A stretch of DNA of 38,955 nucleotides. Origin: Helochares maculicollis (Eukaryota; Arthropoda; Insecta; Coleoptera; Hydrophilidae). Shown one piece after another: positions 10,641-21,011 of the stretch. The stretch is from the NCBI GenBank assembly GCA_033557835.1, contig JAWQRO010000444.1:1-38955 (forward strand), written 5' to 3'. Each line of letters opens with the position of its first letter. The first letter of the stretch is position 1. The position numbers and the translations under genes are program-made. A model generated the notes under the pieces. It had not been told where the DNA came from. It ran no database searches and worked only from the letters and a program-made list of their open reading frames with translations.

Positions 10641-12340
10641 GCCTTCTTTTTATCACTTCTTTTCTTTGATGCCATTAAAGATCAACAGGTAGATTTGATA
10701 TCTTTGTGTACAATAGCCACCATTGTTCATATCTGCAGAAAGATCTACAGGTTTTCTTTTCGATTAGATAATAAGAAATGCAATAGCCTTCACCAGTTGT
10801 CGACTGCCCGAAACCTTTACAACTAAAGGTTTCCCTTTAGTGAGGTAATGTTATTCTTTTATGATACAGTTTTACAATATAATTTGTGGTTTAGGTTTTT
10901 AATTTCATAAACTAATTTATTAGTCATTTGTTTCGATGTCTGGCAGATTTTATTGCCGCAATTTAGCAAATTCTTCTGATTCCACTTCAAGTAAATTAGA
11001 AAAGTGCAAATGATAATAGATGTAGAAGCAAATCGCAGCACATGTTTTCTTATTCGGTGCGCTAACAAGTGTTTATAATAGAATGTATACATTTTGAATT
11101 GATAACAACTTTAACTTAACGAATCCGTTAATAAAATCAATCGTCAATAAAACACAAATCTCCTAGAAAATATTGTAGACTTCTTACTACATTAAAATGA
11201 TTGTCGCAAGTCTGAACTTAAACTTCAATCTAAATGCAAAAAATTACAAAAATTATTGTTTCCACTTAATTTAGCTTCTTCAATTAAATACGAACAATGC
11301 AGCTCATGAAACAATGTGAAAATTGTTACTCTATTAAGGATTTCAATAAACAATATACTGAACTGATGCTCAATACTCTCAAATGGTCAGCATTTTGTTT
11401 AATGGTGAAATTAAAGCTTTTTATGAAGGAAAACAATACAATTTACATTCTTATAAAAAAAATCGCCAACTCTGAAATTAAAGTGCAATATATTACTAAT
11501 ATAAGTTCATTAGTGAAGTCTTAAACATTAAACACTTTGCACAATGTTCTGTTTCACTATTCGATGTTGGTTTATAGTTGTCATTGTATGTGTTGAGAAA
11601 AGCATATAAATGGAAGGCTGAATTCATCAAAGAAAAGAATAATTCTATCCAGACAGGTTAGAAACTTAAAAACTTTCTTGAGTGAGCTTTGAACTAGAAT
11701 CAAAAATTAAAGATTTGCGATAAAGCAGCAACATTATTAAAATTAGGAATACGGGATTACAGCATCAAACTCAAGGATTCAGGAAGTAACATTAAAAATA
11801 TATAAGGTTCGGTTTTTAAATTATTAGGATTACAAGCCCCAAAGGTCTGAATGAAAATTAGAGTCAGACTGAAAATTAGAAGTTCAGAAAGCCTATTCTT
11901 TATTTGGAAACAAACTTTTACGATAAAATGTATACATTTTTAAATTAATTCCCGTAATTTATTTGTCAAATGAAAAAATGTTCCTCGAAAATTATCAACT
12001 TATTACGGTAACATAACTGTTACTCAAGTAACATTTGCCCTTATCGCAATTGTCCTAACGGAATATAATATTGAAGACTCTTTCCTAAATTAAGACAATT
12101 GCTGCGACGCGGAATTTAAGCCACGATTTAAGTGAAACTATATAAACTAATTCGAACAGTGTTATTAAATATGCTGTCATTTTACAAATCAATTACATGG
12201 GAGGCGATAATTTGTTTCTTCTAGATCGGGAATTTGTGGCATGGTCTTATCGTTTAATGGACCACTATCGTTTCATAGACCAATTTTTAATAGTATGTTG
12301 TAGTGATATAATTTCATTAAATATTTGTCTTTTCGTGGAA
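10641..12340. other. AT-rich stretch with one strong hairpin
   Basis: At 10810-10833, GAAACCTTTA pairs perfectly with TAAAGGTTTC around a four-base CAAC loop. At 11845-11880 an 18-bp unit (GTCTGAATGAAAATTAGA) is repeated twice with a few changes. The minus frame 10859-11092 and the + frame 11297-11524 are Lys/Ile/Asn-rich products of AT-rich DNA with no recognised domain. Confidence 0.4.
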
Positions 12341-12404
12341 TGATCTCTTTCAGATGTGTTCTCCTTCAATTGTGATCTCCTTCAGATGTGATCTCTTCCT
12401 GATG
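12341..12404 (+). repeat. Four-unit 16-bp tandem repeat
   Basis: Four head-to-tail units read TGATCTCTTTCAGATG, TGTTCTCCTTCAATTG, TGATCTCCTTCAGATG and TGATCTCTTCCTGATG. The 16-bp period is not a multiple of three, which argues against a coding repeat. It sits at the left edge of a GC-rich island. Confidence 0.9.
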
Positions 12405-13410
12405 TGGAGCAGTTTATTCTCTTATATAGCAGTCTCACCCGTCTGTGGGGCGATTTTATCCTTCCGTCTCGTACTGCAGTGGAGGAATGGAGGTGGCAGA
12501 GAAGACGAGAATAATAAAAGCGTTTACTCGTTCGCGGTGTAATTTTATATAGGGAAGCCCTGTGGGTTTTTCGAAACGTGCACCATATTTGCGGCTGGGT
12601 AAATTACTCTGGATAAGGATTAACCCCGGCATTCGGTCCGGTATATCATTCCGCGTTAATAAATTAGACATTGCCTACATACCCCTAATGTGTTTTTAAT
12701 CAAATCTCTCATTATGGGCGTATCTTAATTTTTAATGAACGGTCCAGCGGCAGCGGCAACAGCAGCAGCAGCAGGATAATCTGGATCCTGAGATACGGTG
12801 TGCGGCTCCGGCGGCGGCTGGCGACCGACGTTCACTCAGTCCACGTACCCATCTATCCATTCTTTTTCCACACACGCTAAGGGTGGGTTCGTGCGTGCAA
12901 CAGCGCTAATTTTCTCGCGCCAAAGTCATGCGCATGCAAACACACAGAGCGAACGCGGTCGCCCAAATAATAACTCCGCCGTCTTTGTCGGTTGGCGGCG
13001 GCCCGCGTCCTCCTTGTCGCACTTGTTCACTTCCTCGCCCCCGACTTGATCAATATCCCTCCTTGGTGGGCACCCCCTCCCGGCCCCCCAGTCTTAATTA
13101 GGAGTTGGAATCTGTGGCGGACACACATAAGGGACGCTAGACCAATATGCGTCCCCGTTCGGCCGTGTGTACCACCACCACACCACCCTCTTCCTCATCA
13201 CACTGCCACCCAGCCTCCCTGAACTGCATGCACTACGAGTAGTTGAGATTTTCTTCCTGGCCTTGCCTCAGCTTGCTTGGCATGGCCAAATGGTTGCTCA
13301 TTTGCTACCCATTCATTGCTTATTTAACGTGTTACCGTGTGGTTCCAGGAAGGGAACACGTCAGACTAACGCATTCACAGGTTGTCGATTAGAAAAGAAA
13401 CGTTAATAAT
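12405..13410. promoter_or_regulatory. GC/CpG-rich island, candidate promoter or enhancer
   Basis: This is one of the two largest GC-rich islands in the window. It holds a CAG/CGG-type triplet run at 12745-12774, an NRF-1/EWG-like palindromic core TGCGCATGC (about 12928-12936), a homeodomain-like TTAATTAG and long pyrimidine-rich runs. Open frames exist on both strands and in overlapping phases (12354-12542 +, 12456-12671 -, 12798-13049 +, 12992-13222 +, 13167-13406 +), as expected where stop codons are rare, so I do not call a gene. It lies about 2 kb upstream of the candidate exon at 15497 on the same strand and could be an alternative promoter or an intronic enhancer (inference). Confidence 0.35.
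12745..12774 (+). repeat. CAG/CGG triplet repeat
   Basis: Two CAGCGG units and a CAA are followed by five CAG units. An in-frame stop in the surrounding frames makes a polyglutamine role unlikely here. Confidence 0.9.
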
Positions 13411-15496
13411 GAATGGGCTGCCGGATGCAGAGTTTGAACGTTTAAGATTCAGTTACAGTCTAAAGAGAAATTGTAGTTAATTGGTTACACATTTCAATAC
13501 CGACAAACCAATTCTTTTTCATTTCAAATCTACAATATCCTTTAATATTTACGATATTTGGTCCCACCTATTATTTGTTAATTTATACAGCCAAGTAAAC
13601 TAGATGCAGATATGAAACTTCGCTTCAATACTAAAATTGACACTTAAATTAACAGCTGTTATACAATATAGGCTGCAAATCGAACAAACTTCCAACAGTC
13701 GTCTTAGCCGATCAGAAACCTGATAGTTCATTTACTGAATTCAAGTCAACTGCTTTATCTCCTATCGTGATAGAGCTCAATATCAGTTTTAGCTCGTCAT
13801 GTGGCCACATATCGTAAAACCAAGGCTCAGAAATAAAACATGCGCCACTCACCATTTTTGCATAAACTACTGAACTAGTATTTACCTAAAGAGCATAAAC
13901 AATTTAAAATACTAGAATTTTTCGAGATAACGAAATGAAATGAAACAATATTTAAACATTCCCACATTTAACTTTATATAAAAAAATTAGCCTTAAGTAA
14001 ACATGTAAATAACTCAACTTAATTAGATTACAGATTAAATGTATAAATAAATAGGCCGCAGAACACTTTCACGGTTATTTGTAATAACGAAACCCAGAAG
14101 TCGTCACAACACAGTTGAAGGAAATGTAAAATTGAAATATTTAACATGTGGTGGTTAAAATATCCAAACTGCAACAATTCAGAATATTGAGTCTTATACG
14201 GGACGTTTATTCTGCTATTTTGACGGCAACCATCAGACTATCAAGATTTCAAGCTGAAATATCTTCTGCGCGTTAGTTGAACGAGGGGAATTTGTTATAG
14301 AAATCGAGGTTATTCCAACTATCAGGACGTATAAATATGTCAATTATATTTTTATATGTGTATCTGTTAATAAAATGGCTTCTTCTATTAACTTATCTAT
14401 TGAACAATCTTTGCCATAACTAAAGCTAGTATAGCCTAAAGTGAATACTTCTTAAATGGTTCGAAATATTCTTTTACACTGAAAATTAAACTATTGAAAA
14501 GATTCCATAAATTGCCATACGAAAAACATAAAAATGAAAAATACTATTTAAGTGAGTTTAATGGAGTAACTGATGATCGATGCTTAATATCCTCAAAAAA
14601 GTCACTTATAAAAGAGAAGACATAGAAATTGCATTTTCATAAAAAAAGTCAACAAAAACTGAATTAAAATATAGGGAATATAAATCCTGTACTGGTAAAA
14701 TTGTAAGCTTGAAATCCGGTTTAAAACTTTAATATTCATTATTATTTATGAACGCGGTTATTTAGTTTATAGAATTATGGAAGTAGAAATCTGCATTGAC
14801 CAAACATTAAACTAAGATCAGAAACTCAAAAAAATTAAATAAAAATTAGAAATCCAAAATTTCTAAATTAAGAGGCAATGATTCAGGGCAAAATAATAGA
14901 AACTAGAAACTAACAGGATCAAAATCAAGAATCATTATGAAATATTCAACGCATTAATCTTTAAATTGGAACCATTCGGGATCAACTTTTCCTGAGACAA
15001 GAATACAAAATAACATTTTTGTCCAGACCAAAAAATTGAAAGAATGTATTTTAACATGCTATTTACATTTCATGTTACTTTCACTAAACTACTATTTTAA
15101 ATTTCATTTTAAAATATTTTTTATTGGATATATGTATAAACATGTTCCAAAATTTAAATTGAAACAACAGTTTTAAATGAATCATTGCAACTTTTTTAAC
15201 ACGGCAATTTCCATCTCATTTAATCTCTGAATTAACACCACGTTATCACTTCTAAAATTGATTTTAAGCAGTGAATTTGCTGTATGAATAACTTTCCTGT
15301 TACTCTTGAAGTTTTGTAGGACACCAGAACTATTTGCCGAGTTTCGATCTTGGTTGAGGTCGTACTCAAGCAAACTAAATTGGAAACTTTTGCAACAAGT
15401 TCATGTAACATAATTACAATGTTTATTCTTATTCAAATTGTTCGATTTTAACACATCTTGCATATATTTTTAATTTTTGTTTCTTTCTGTTTATAG
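13411..15496. other. AT-rich stretch, nothing recognised
   Basis: No repeat, transposon motif or credible ORF was recognised. The 63-codon minus frame at 15182-15373 has no supporting signal. The final 40 bases form the pyrimidine-rich acceptor region of the exon at 15497. Confidence 0.5.
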
Positions 15497-15543
15497 ATCT
15501 GACCGCAATTGGAAGGCCCTCCAGTTCGAGGGCAATGAGCAAG
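15497..15543 (+). CDS. Candidate 47-nt internal exon of an unidentified gene
   Basis: The exon is preceded by a long pyrimidine tract ending TTCTTTCTGTTTATAG and followed by a consensus donor GTAAGT, a very good splice-site pair. It is richer in GC than both flanks. Two frames are open. One reads SDRNWKALQFEGNEQ and uses codons favoured in many insect genes (GAC, CGC, AAG, GCC, CTC, CAG, TTC, GAG, GGC). The other reads LTAIGRPSSSRAMSK and stays open if joined to 37159-37226. The first frame joined to that exon would meet a stop after about 20 codons. I do not recognise either peptide, so no gene is named. A non-coding exon cannot be excluded. The neighbouring sequence on both sides is intron-like. 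Confidence 0.5.
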
Positions 15544-16881
15544 GTAAGTCTCAATAAGCAGCAATGCAACAATAGCAATCGCACAGTAGATTAATCTAAG
15601 GAATAAGCTTTGAGTAAATGATGATTATAAACTAAATGCTACAATAGAATCGTGAAATCTCTTCCGGTTGCAACTTGTTAATTTTCATATCCAGCAAATG
15701 AGCCAATTAAAAATTCATTTCTTAGCAGTAACAATATTGATTTGTGTTGTTTCGCGGAAGTTCCGCTTAGACCATTTAAAATATTTTCTCTCTAAAAATT
15801 CCGAAGCTTATTAATATTTCAACGAGTACAATGAAAAGAGATGTGAATCGCTGTAAAATTGACAGGGGGCAAAAAATAATATTTATCTTGTATACTCATT
15901 ATTTTGCAAACGCTGCCCGATCGTCTGAGGGCCATTAAAAGTTTTCGTACTCACATCTGATGTATTTAAATCAACATTTTAACAAGCGACCCGATCCAGC
16001 TTTTACAGGAATCGAACTCTAAATCGTCATAATTAGACCATTTTACGTTTCAATGGTTTGGTTCTAATATTTTCATAGATTTTTTTGCACAAAAACGAAC
16101 GTTAGGAAGATTGCTTAATCAAATTAGCAACACGTTTCATAGAAAATTCAGCAAACTTTCAGATTATATTAGTATAGTGTTAATTTACAACGCAGCTTCC
16201 AAATGGATCTTAAGATACATAAGAGTCCTAAGGGAGCCATTTTCATAGGTTTAAATAGTGCTGCTACCCATGATATCCAGATGGGAGAACTGTACATGTA
16301 TGCGTCTTCCACTGCATTGCGTGAACTATATATTTTATAGCTTTTATGATTTAGTGGTTAGGACATAATTCAGGAAGTAAACAAGTGATGAAAATTTACG
16401 TTATAATTTACGTATTTTCTCAGTTGTATAAGCGCATTACGTGGTGCATGACGGATGAAAATGAAAAACAAAACTAGCGTTGAATCGTTTTGAATTTTGT
16501 AGCGCGTTATTAATGTGTGCGATGCCTATGAAAATAATCGAATGCTATTAATTCAACAGTCAATATCCATCCATCTGGCTTTTAAGAAATAATGAGCAGC
16601 TCGCGTGCTACAGGTGTTGGAGGTAATGGCGCCATCAAATTGTTGAATTTTTTCACAATATCGAATCAATATGCTCATTAAAAACCTTGACGAAACACAA
16701 CGACCGTACAATGGACTTAATTTTACTGATACTTCTTTTTGTTAATTTTTTTGTATGTCGTGGAATATAATTTTGTGCTGTTACATCTGAAATATTTCAA
16801 AACATATGCACCAATTTCAGATCTATTATTTTTGACCTAAAATATAGATACAATTTCTCTATCTAGTTTGTCTGCATTAGC

Positions 16882-16884
<3 letters not shown>
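15544..16884. other. Intron-like AT-rich DNA
   Basis: This follows the donor at 15544. A 13-bp palindrome GCGGAAGTTCCGC lies near 15755. Nothing else is recognised. Confidence 0.45.

Positions 16885-16936
<52 letters not shown>
16885..16936. repeat. (TA)26 microsatellite
   Basis: Fifty-two uninterrupted bases of alternating T and A. A tract like this is self-complementary and prone to slippage, so its length is probably variable between individuals and assemblies. Confidence 0.99.
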
Positions 16937-16940
<4 letters not shown>

Positions 16941-17176
16941 TTGCATTACCTATAAAACAGCTAATGTACTGAAGTATATACCCGAGAAAACTAAATATAA
17001 AACTACGGTCCCAGTAACGATATTACTTGACGGCGTTGATAAACTAAAGAAGTGTCTGCAGGCCATTGATCAACAAATTAGGTTAATCAAATTTTTCGCA
17101 AAGTTCTTCATTCATCCAGATCACAATGTCCTATTTTAACGGCGAGTTTAACTTTACGAGTTTGAACGACCTTCAA

Positions 17177-17378
17177 ATTCTCTCGAGAATCCGATTTTTA
17201 TATCTGATTTCGGGCACGTTTTGTTCATCTTGAGTACGTGACGTTAGAGTGGTTTCGAGTGGTGGACATAAGTACACCACGGGTCATGATATTCAGCCTG
17301 GTCTCCCAGTTTGAGAGGAGAATCAAGGAATTATTCTCCTCTACCACAAATAAATGGATTTCAGCCTCGTCCATTTAT
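17177..17378. other. Cluster of four inverted repeats (hairpins)
   Basis: Four perfect inverted repeats lie in 202 bp. They are ATTCTC/GAGAAT (17177-17190), GTGGTG/CACCAC (17259-17280), AGAGGAGAAT/ATTCTCCTCT (17314-17342, 10-bp stem, 9-nt loop) and ATAAATGGA/TCCATTTAT (17350-17378, 9-bp stem, 11-nt loop). The last two stand seven bases apart. They lie inside or beside a 66-codon + frame (17238-17438) with no recognised domain. A structured RNA, a decayed foldback element or chance are all possible. Confidence 0.45.
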
Positions 17379-17438
17379 ACTCCAATACTTGACTCAGTTA
17401 ACGATATATTCATACAATGCATTTCGGGTTTAAAGTGA

Positions 17439-18167
17439 AAGATTTTCTCATTACATTACATTGTCACATCAGATTACTAGTAAAAATTGGTTAATATTAC
17501 TAAATTGTATACTTTCATTTTTACGGTTTATAAAATAGGAAAGTCGTAAAACCATGAAAATATTAAATTCTATATCTTCATAATAATTCGAAGGGCTTAC
17601 AAACGGACTGTTTTTGTTGGTTTCGGTTTATCTTGGAATAACTCAAAATTTAGTTTTGCTTGTATTTGTAATAAGATGAATCTATTTCTAATGAGGCCCC
17701 TAATAACCTGTCCTGAAAACGCATAACGAAAGAAAAAAAACTGTTTATCAATTTAACCCCGATATTTCTTATCCAAATTTTAAACAAAATAACTCTATGC
17801 ACTATGCTTGAATTATGCCTTTGATAAAATGGAAAGAGTCTAGCGTAAGCATATTCAACTTTATCATACAATTGCCTGATTTAACGCTCACCAAACTACG
17901 CTATTTCTAAGAAGCTATGGTATAACAGTATCGGGCATCAAACTTCGGTAAAACAATAATGATGGGAACTAGTTGTATTATATTTCAAAATAGCTAGGAA
18001 TAAACTAGATGCACTTATTTTGATAAGAATTTTTAAACACTAAATTTCTCATAAAAAGGTTACTTAAATATCCCATTTTATATTTTGCTCAAATTCTGTA
18101 CATATTTATATATTGAACAACAACAAAAAATCCATCTATATTAACTACCACATAAAATAAAATCCAC
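17439..18167. other. AT-rich spacer, nothing recognised
   Basis: The 73-codon minus frame at 17650-17871 has no recognisable motif. The stretch just before 18168 may be decayed upstream sequence of the Penelope-like fragment, but it is not readable. Confidence 0.45.
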
Positions 18168-18460
18168 AAGAAGGATATCAACAACGTAGTCTCCAAAATT
18201 AATTACAAGGAATGCAATAAAAACTATATTGGAACTACGTCCCCACCGCTTAAAGCTGGGCTGAACCAACATAAATCAGACACAAATATTAAACCGAACG
18301 CTAAAGAACAAAAACATCCGTTCGACTACGAGAAGTAGAAAACAACTCAAAGTCTTCTACCGGAAATCCTGCACATCAAAATAGAAGAAAACTCTTGAAA
18401 TAGTAAGAAAAATATTGTCGAGCTACCTCTAGAATACGAAGGAATACTAGCTACAAAAAA
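18168..18460 (+). pseudogene. Penelope-like element GIY-YIG endonuclease fragment
   Basis: A + frame reads KKDINNVVSKINYKECNKNY, IGTT, then LKAGLNQHKSD, HPFDYEK, a stop, and LLPEILHIKIEENS. This follows the C-terminal GIY-YIG nuclease of Penelope-like retroelements. The usual landmarks are NVVYKIPC.DC, YIG, LK.RL.EHK and, further on, EM.HI..Q...LN. The YIG motif and the Cys of YKEC are present. The first Tyr of VVYKI is Ser, and the Arg of LK.RL is Gly, so the site is dead, and two in-frame stops interrupt it. No reverse transcriptase domain was found upstream, so this is a truncated 3' fragment. These elements move by target-primed reverse transcription using this nuclease. The Mos1-like mariner begins about 180 bp downstream. 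Confidence 0.8.
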
Positions 18461-18642
18461 CCATAGAAAGCACTAAAGTATCCAAAACAACCAATTGGTT
18501 GCCAATAAATAAAATATTTGTTTACAAACAATGTAATTTAAAAATAAACGTCACTTCTGATGATGCTTTATGTAAAATGAAGCGAAACTGTAAAGAATAT
18601 TAGCAAATATAACATCTGAAGATACTAAATAGCGTTTTAATC

Positions 18643-19891
18643 ATAAAACTAACAATAAACAATGTCGTTTTGTTGTCAAGAAATGGCGCATGAATTTATT
18701 GAAGTAACCTTTGGAACCCAAAGCGCCATTTTTTTGGCAAGACTCTCTACAAATCGTCATATCCGTTTAGTTGTTTACGAGTTAGTAGCATACTTTTTTC
18801 GTGTTAAACATGTCTAATTTTGAGCCAAGTAAAGAGCATTTGCGGCTTGTAATGATTTTCTGGTTCAATCAAAAGAGAAAGACATCGAATTCTTGTAGAG
18901 ACTTTCTGCGATCTTGCTCCAACTGTCAAGACTTGTGAACTTTGTATTTAACGTTTCAAAAGTGGCGATTTCAATGTTATTGACAAAGGACGTGAAAAGT
19001 GACCAAAAAAGTTTCAAATCGAATTATAAGCATAGGCGATACACAATCACAACAACTGACTGCGGAGTAGTTGAATGTCACTCGACAAGCCATTTCTGAT
19101 CGCCTAAAACTCATGAAGATTCAAAAGGTTGGAAAATGGATTTCACACAAACTGAACGAACGACAGATGGAAAGACGAAAAACTGGATACAAAATGCTGC
19201 AGTTACGTACGAAAGAAAGAGTGTTTTTTGCATCGGGTTGTAACTGGCCTTGAATAATGGATATATTTTGAGAATCCCAACCGTAAGAAGTCGTGGGTAA
19301 CGCCAGGACAACCATCAACATCGAGTGCAAAACCGCATCGTTTTGGGAAGAAGGCAATGCTGTGCGTGTGGTAGGATCAGAACGGAGTAGTGTACTTCGA
19401 GCTTCTCAAACCCGGTGAAAGAGTTAATACCGTCCGCTACCGACAACAAATGATCAATTTAAATCACGCATTGATCGAAAAACGTCTAAGATGGGCTCGA
19501 AGACACGGCAAAGTCATTCTACAGCATGACAACGATCCTGCACATTCAGCCCAAGTGGTCAAAGAAACGATTTCTTCGCTTGGTTGAGAACTCCTACCCC
19601 ACCCAGACCAGACCTGGCGCCTTCTGATTATCACCTCTTCTCATCGCTTGGACACGCACTGGCTGAGCAACACTTCAAGACTTCCGACGATGTACAAAAA
19701 TGGCTCGACGAATGGACATCAATGAAAGTTGAAGCTTTCTTTTGGAATGGTATCCATAAATTGTCCGAGAAATGGATAAAATGTGTAAAAAGCGAGAGCC
19801 AATACTTTGAATAAAAAATGTTTTACCCTTATTCTTAAATAATTACGTATTTTTCATGAAAAAAAACGACATGAGGAAGTCGATTGACTTT
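18643..19891 (+). mobile_element. Mos1-like mariner (mauritiana subfamily), decayed
   Basis: A broken transposase on the + strand lies between short inverted ends that share ATGTCGTTTT (18662-18671, and its inverse about 19863-19872). The distance of that word from the expected ends matches Mos1, in which ATGTCG also lies inside the 28-bp terminal repeats. The outer parts of both ends and the TA duplication are too decayed to fix, so the boundaries are estimates. The 5' leader also has a GCGCCATTTTTTTGGCAAGA stretch recalling the Mos1 leader. This is a different subfamily from the other mariners in the window. Confidence 0.88.
18810..19814 (+). pseudogene. Mos1-like mariner transposase pseudogene
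   Basis: The frame opens MSNFEPSKEHLRLVMIFWF at 18810 and ends SESQYFE at 19812-19814, close to the length of the 345-residue Mos1 family. In between, QKVGKWISHKLNERQMERRK matches the linker after the second helix-turn-helix. The first catalytic motif, expected as TGDEKW, reads TGLE-stop-W: the Asp codon at 19249-19251 is CTT (Leu) and the Lys is a stop. The WWDQ motif has lost its second Trp to TAG. QHDND keeps the second Asp (19528-19530). A Trp-to-TGA stop and a one-base shift then precede PDLAPSDYHLF, which keeps the third Asp (19626-19628). The C-terminal GIHKLSEKWIKCV is clear. The gene is inactive by several independent lesions. Confidence 0.93.
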
Positions 19892-21011
19892 GAAGCGGGA
19901 TCACCGATTTTTCTTTAAAATATGTGATGAGCCAACTTGAGTACAGTGGCTTGATACCACTAAAAGACATAAAACCAAGAAAACATTTACCAAATAATAA
20001 AATAAATTGTTACATTCACTACTTAACACAAATTTCATATATATAAAATCCATATATTTATTCTTGATGGCTGTTTTTGTTTCTTTATGATTTTGTAAAA
20101 CTTGTAACTTTCAACTATTTTGTATTTCTATTAAGATTCAAATTTATAGTTGAATTTGAATTGCGCACAATTATGCACTGAAACAATTAAGCTGTTGCTG
20201 TAAGTATTATAATTTGCAATAATTATAAGTCAATATCATTATTTCGAAGAACTTGATAAACTGTAAACGCGTTCGGAACAGAACAAAATAAAAAATTGCA
20301 GAAAGCCTAAAAAATGTGCTCAGAAAAGATGATTTAATTAAATGTAATAAATGTATCAATTCAATTTAACTGTATCTTACAAAGGTGACTCGAGCTCAAA
20401 AATGACATAAATATTAGAGATTTTGCTAAGTAATGCCGTTTTAATGTCGATAAATAAAATTCAAGTTTCAAATAAATACTAATTAATGGTATATTGTTCG
20501 TTATCTTCAAAATCTTATGTACATTTATCGATCAAATATTCATTGACTGCGAAATATAATGCCTTGTATTTTTATTTAAAAATGTACATTCATTTTTGGG
20601 AATAAATATCCGCAGTCACACCTTGACTCTTTTTACAAACTTCATATTGCAATATGACGCCATAATACCACCAATCACAATGTAATGACTTTTATCAGGT
20701 GGAAACTCGGACTACAAACAACTGTTTATTTTGGGTCTACATAAACCAAATCGAATAAAACTTCATTGTTCCCTTCAAATGATTGACCATTGCTGACACT
20801 GGCTCACTCATGGTTTTACATGTCTCAAAGATGTTGCACAGTTTCGTTAGTATTAAATTATCGATAAAATTCGTAACATGACTTGTATGAATTTATTTCA
20901 AGATAATTTGTCATAATTTCAAGCTGAGCATGACTCTTTTAGATGACACTTTAAATTAATAGTAAATATTCATTAATGATTTAAAATTTATATGTAATGC
21001 CAATTTTAATT
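19892..21011. other. AT-rich spacer, nothing recognised
   Basis: One short inverted repeat ATTCAAAT/ATTTGAAT lies at 20136-20161. No ORF, splice signal or transposon motif was recognised. Confidence 0.5.

Noticed and set aside
12798..13406. Chain of overlapping + frames in the 12.4-13.4 kb island
   Set aside because: Several phases are open at once, rich in Pro, His and Ser from pyrimidine-rich DNA. This is a GC-island artefact rather than a gene.
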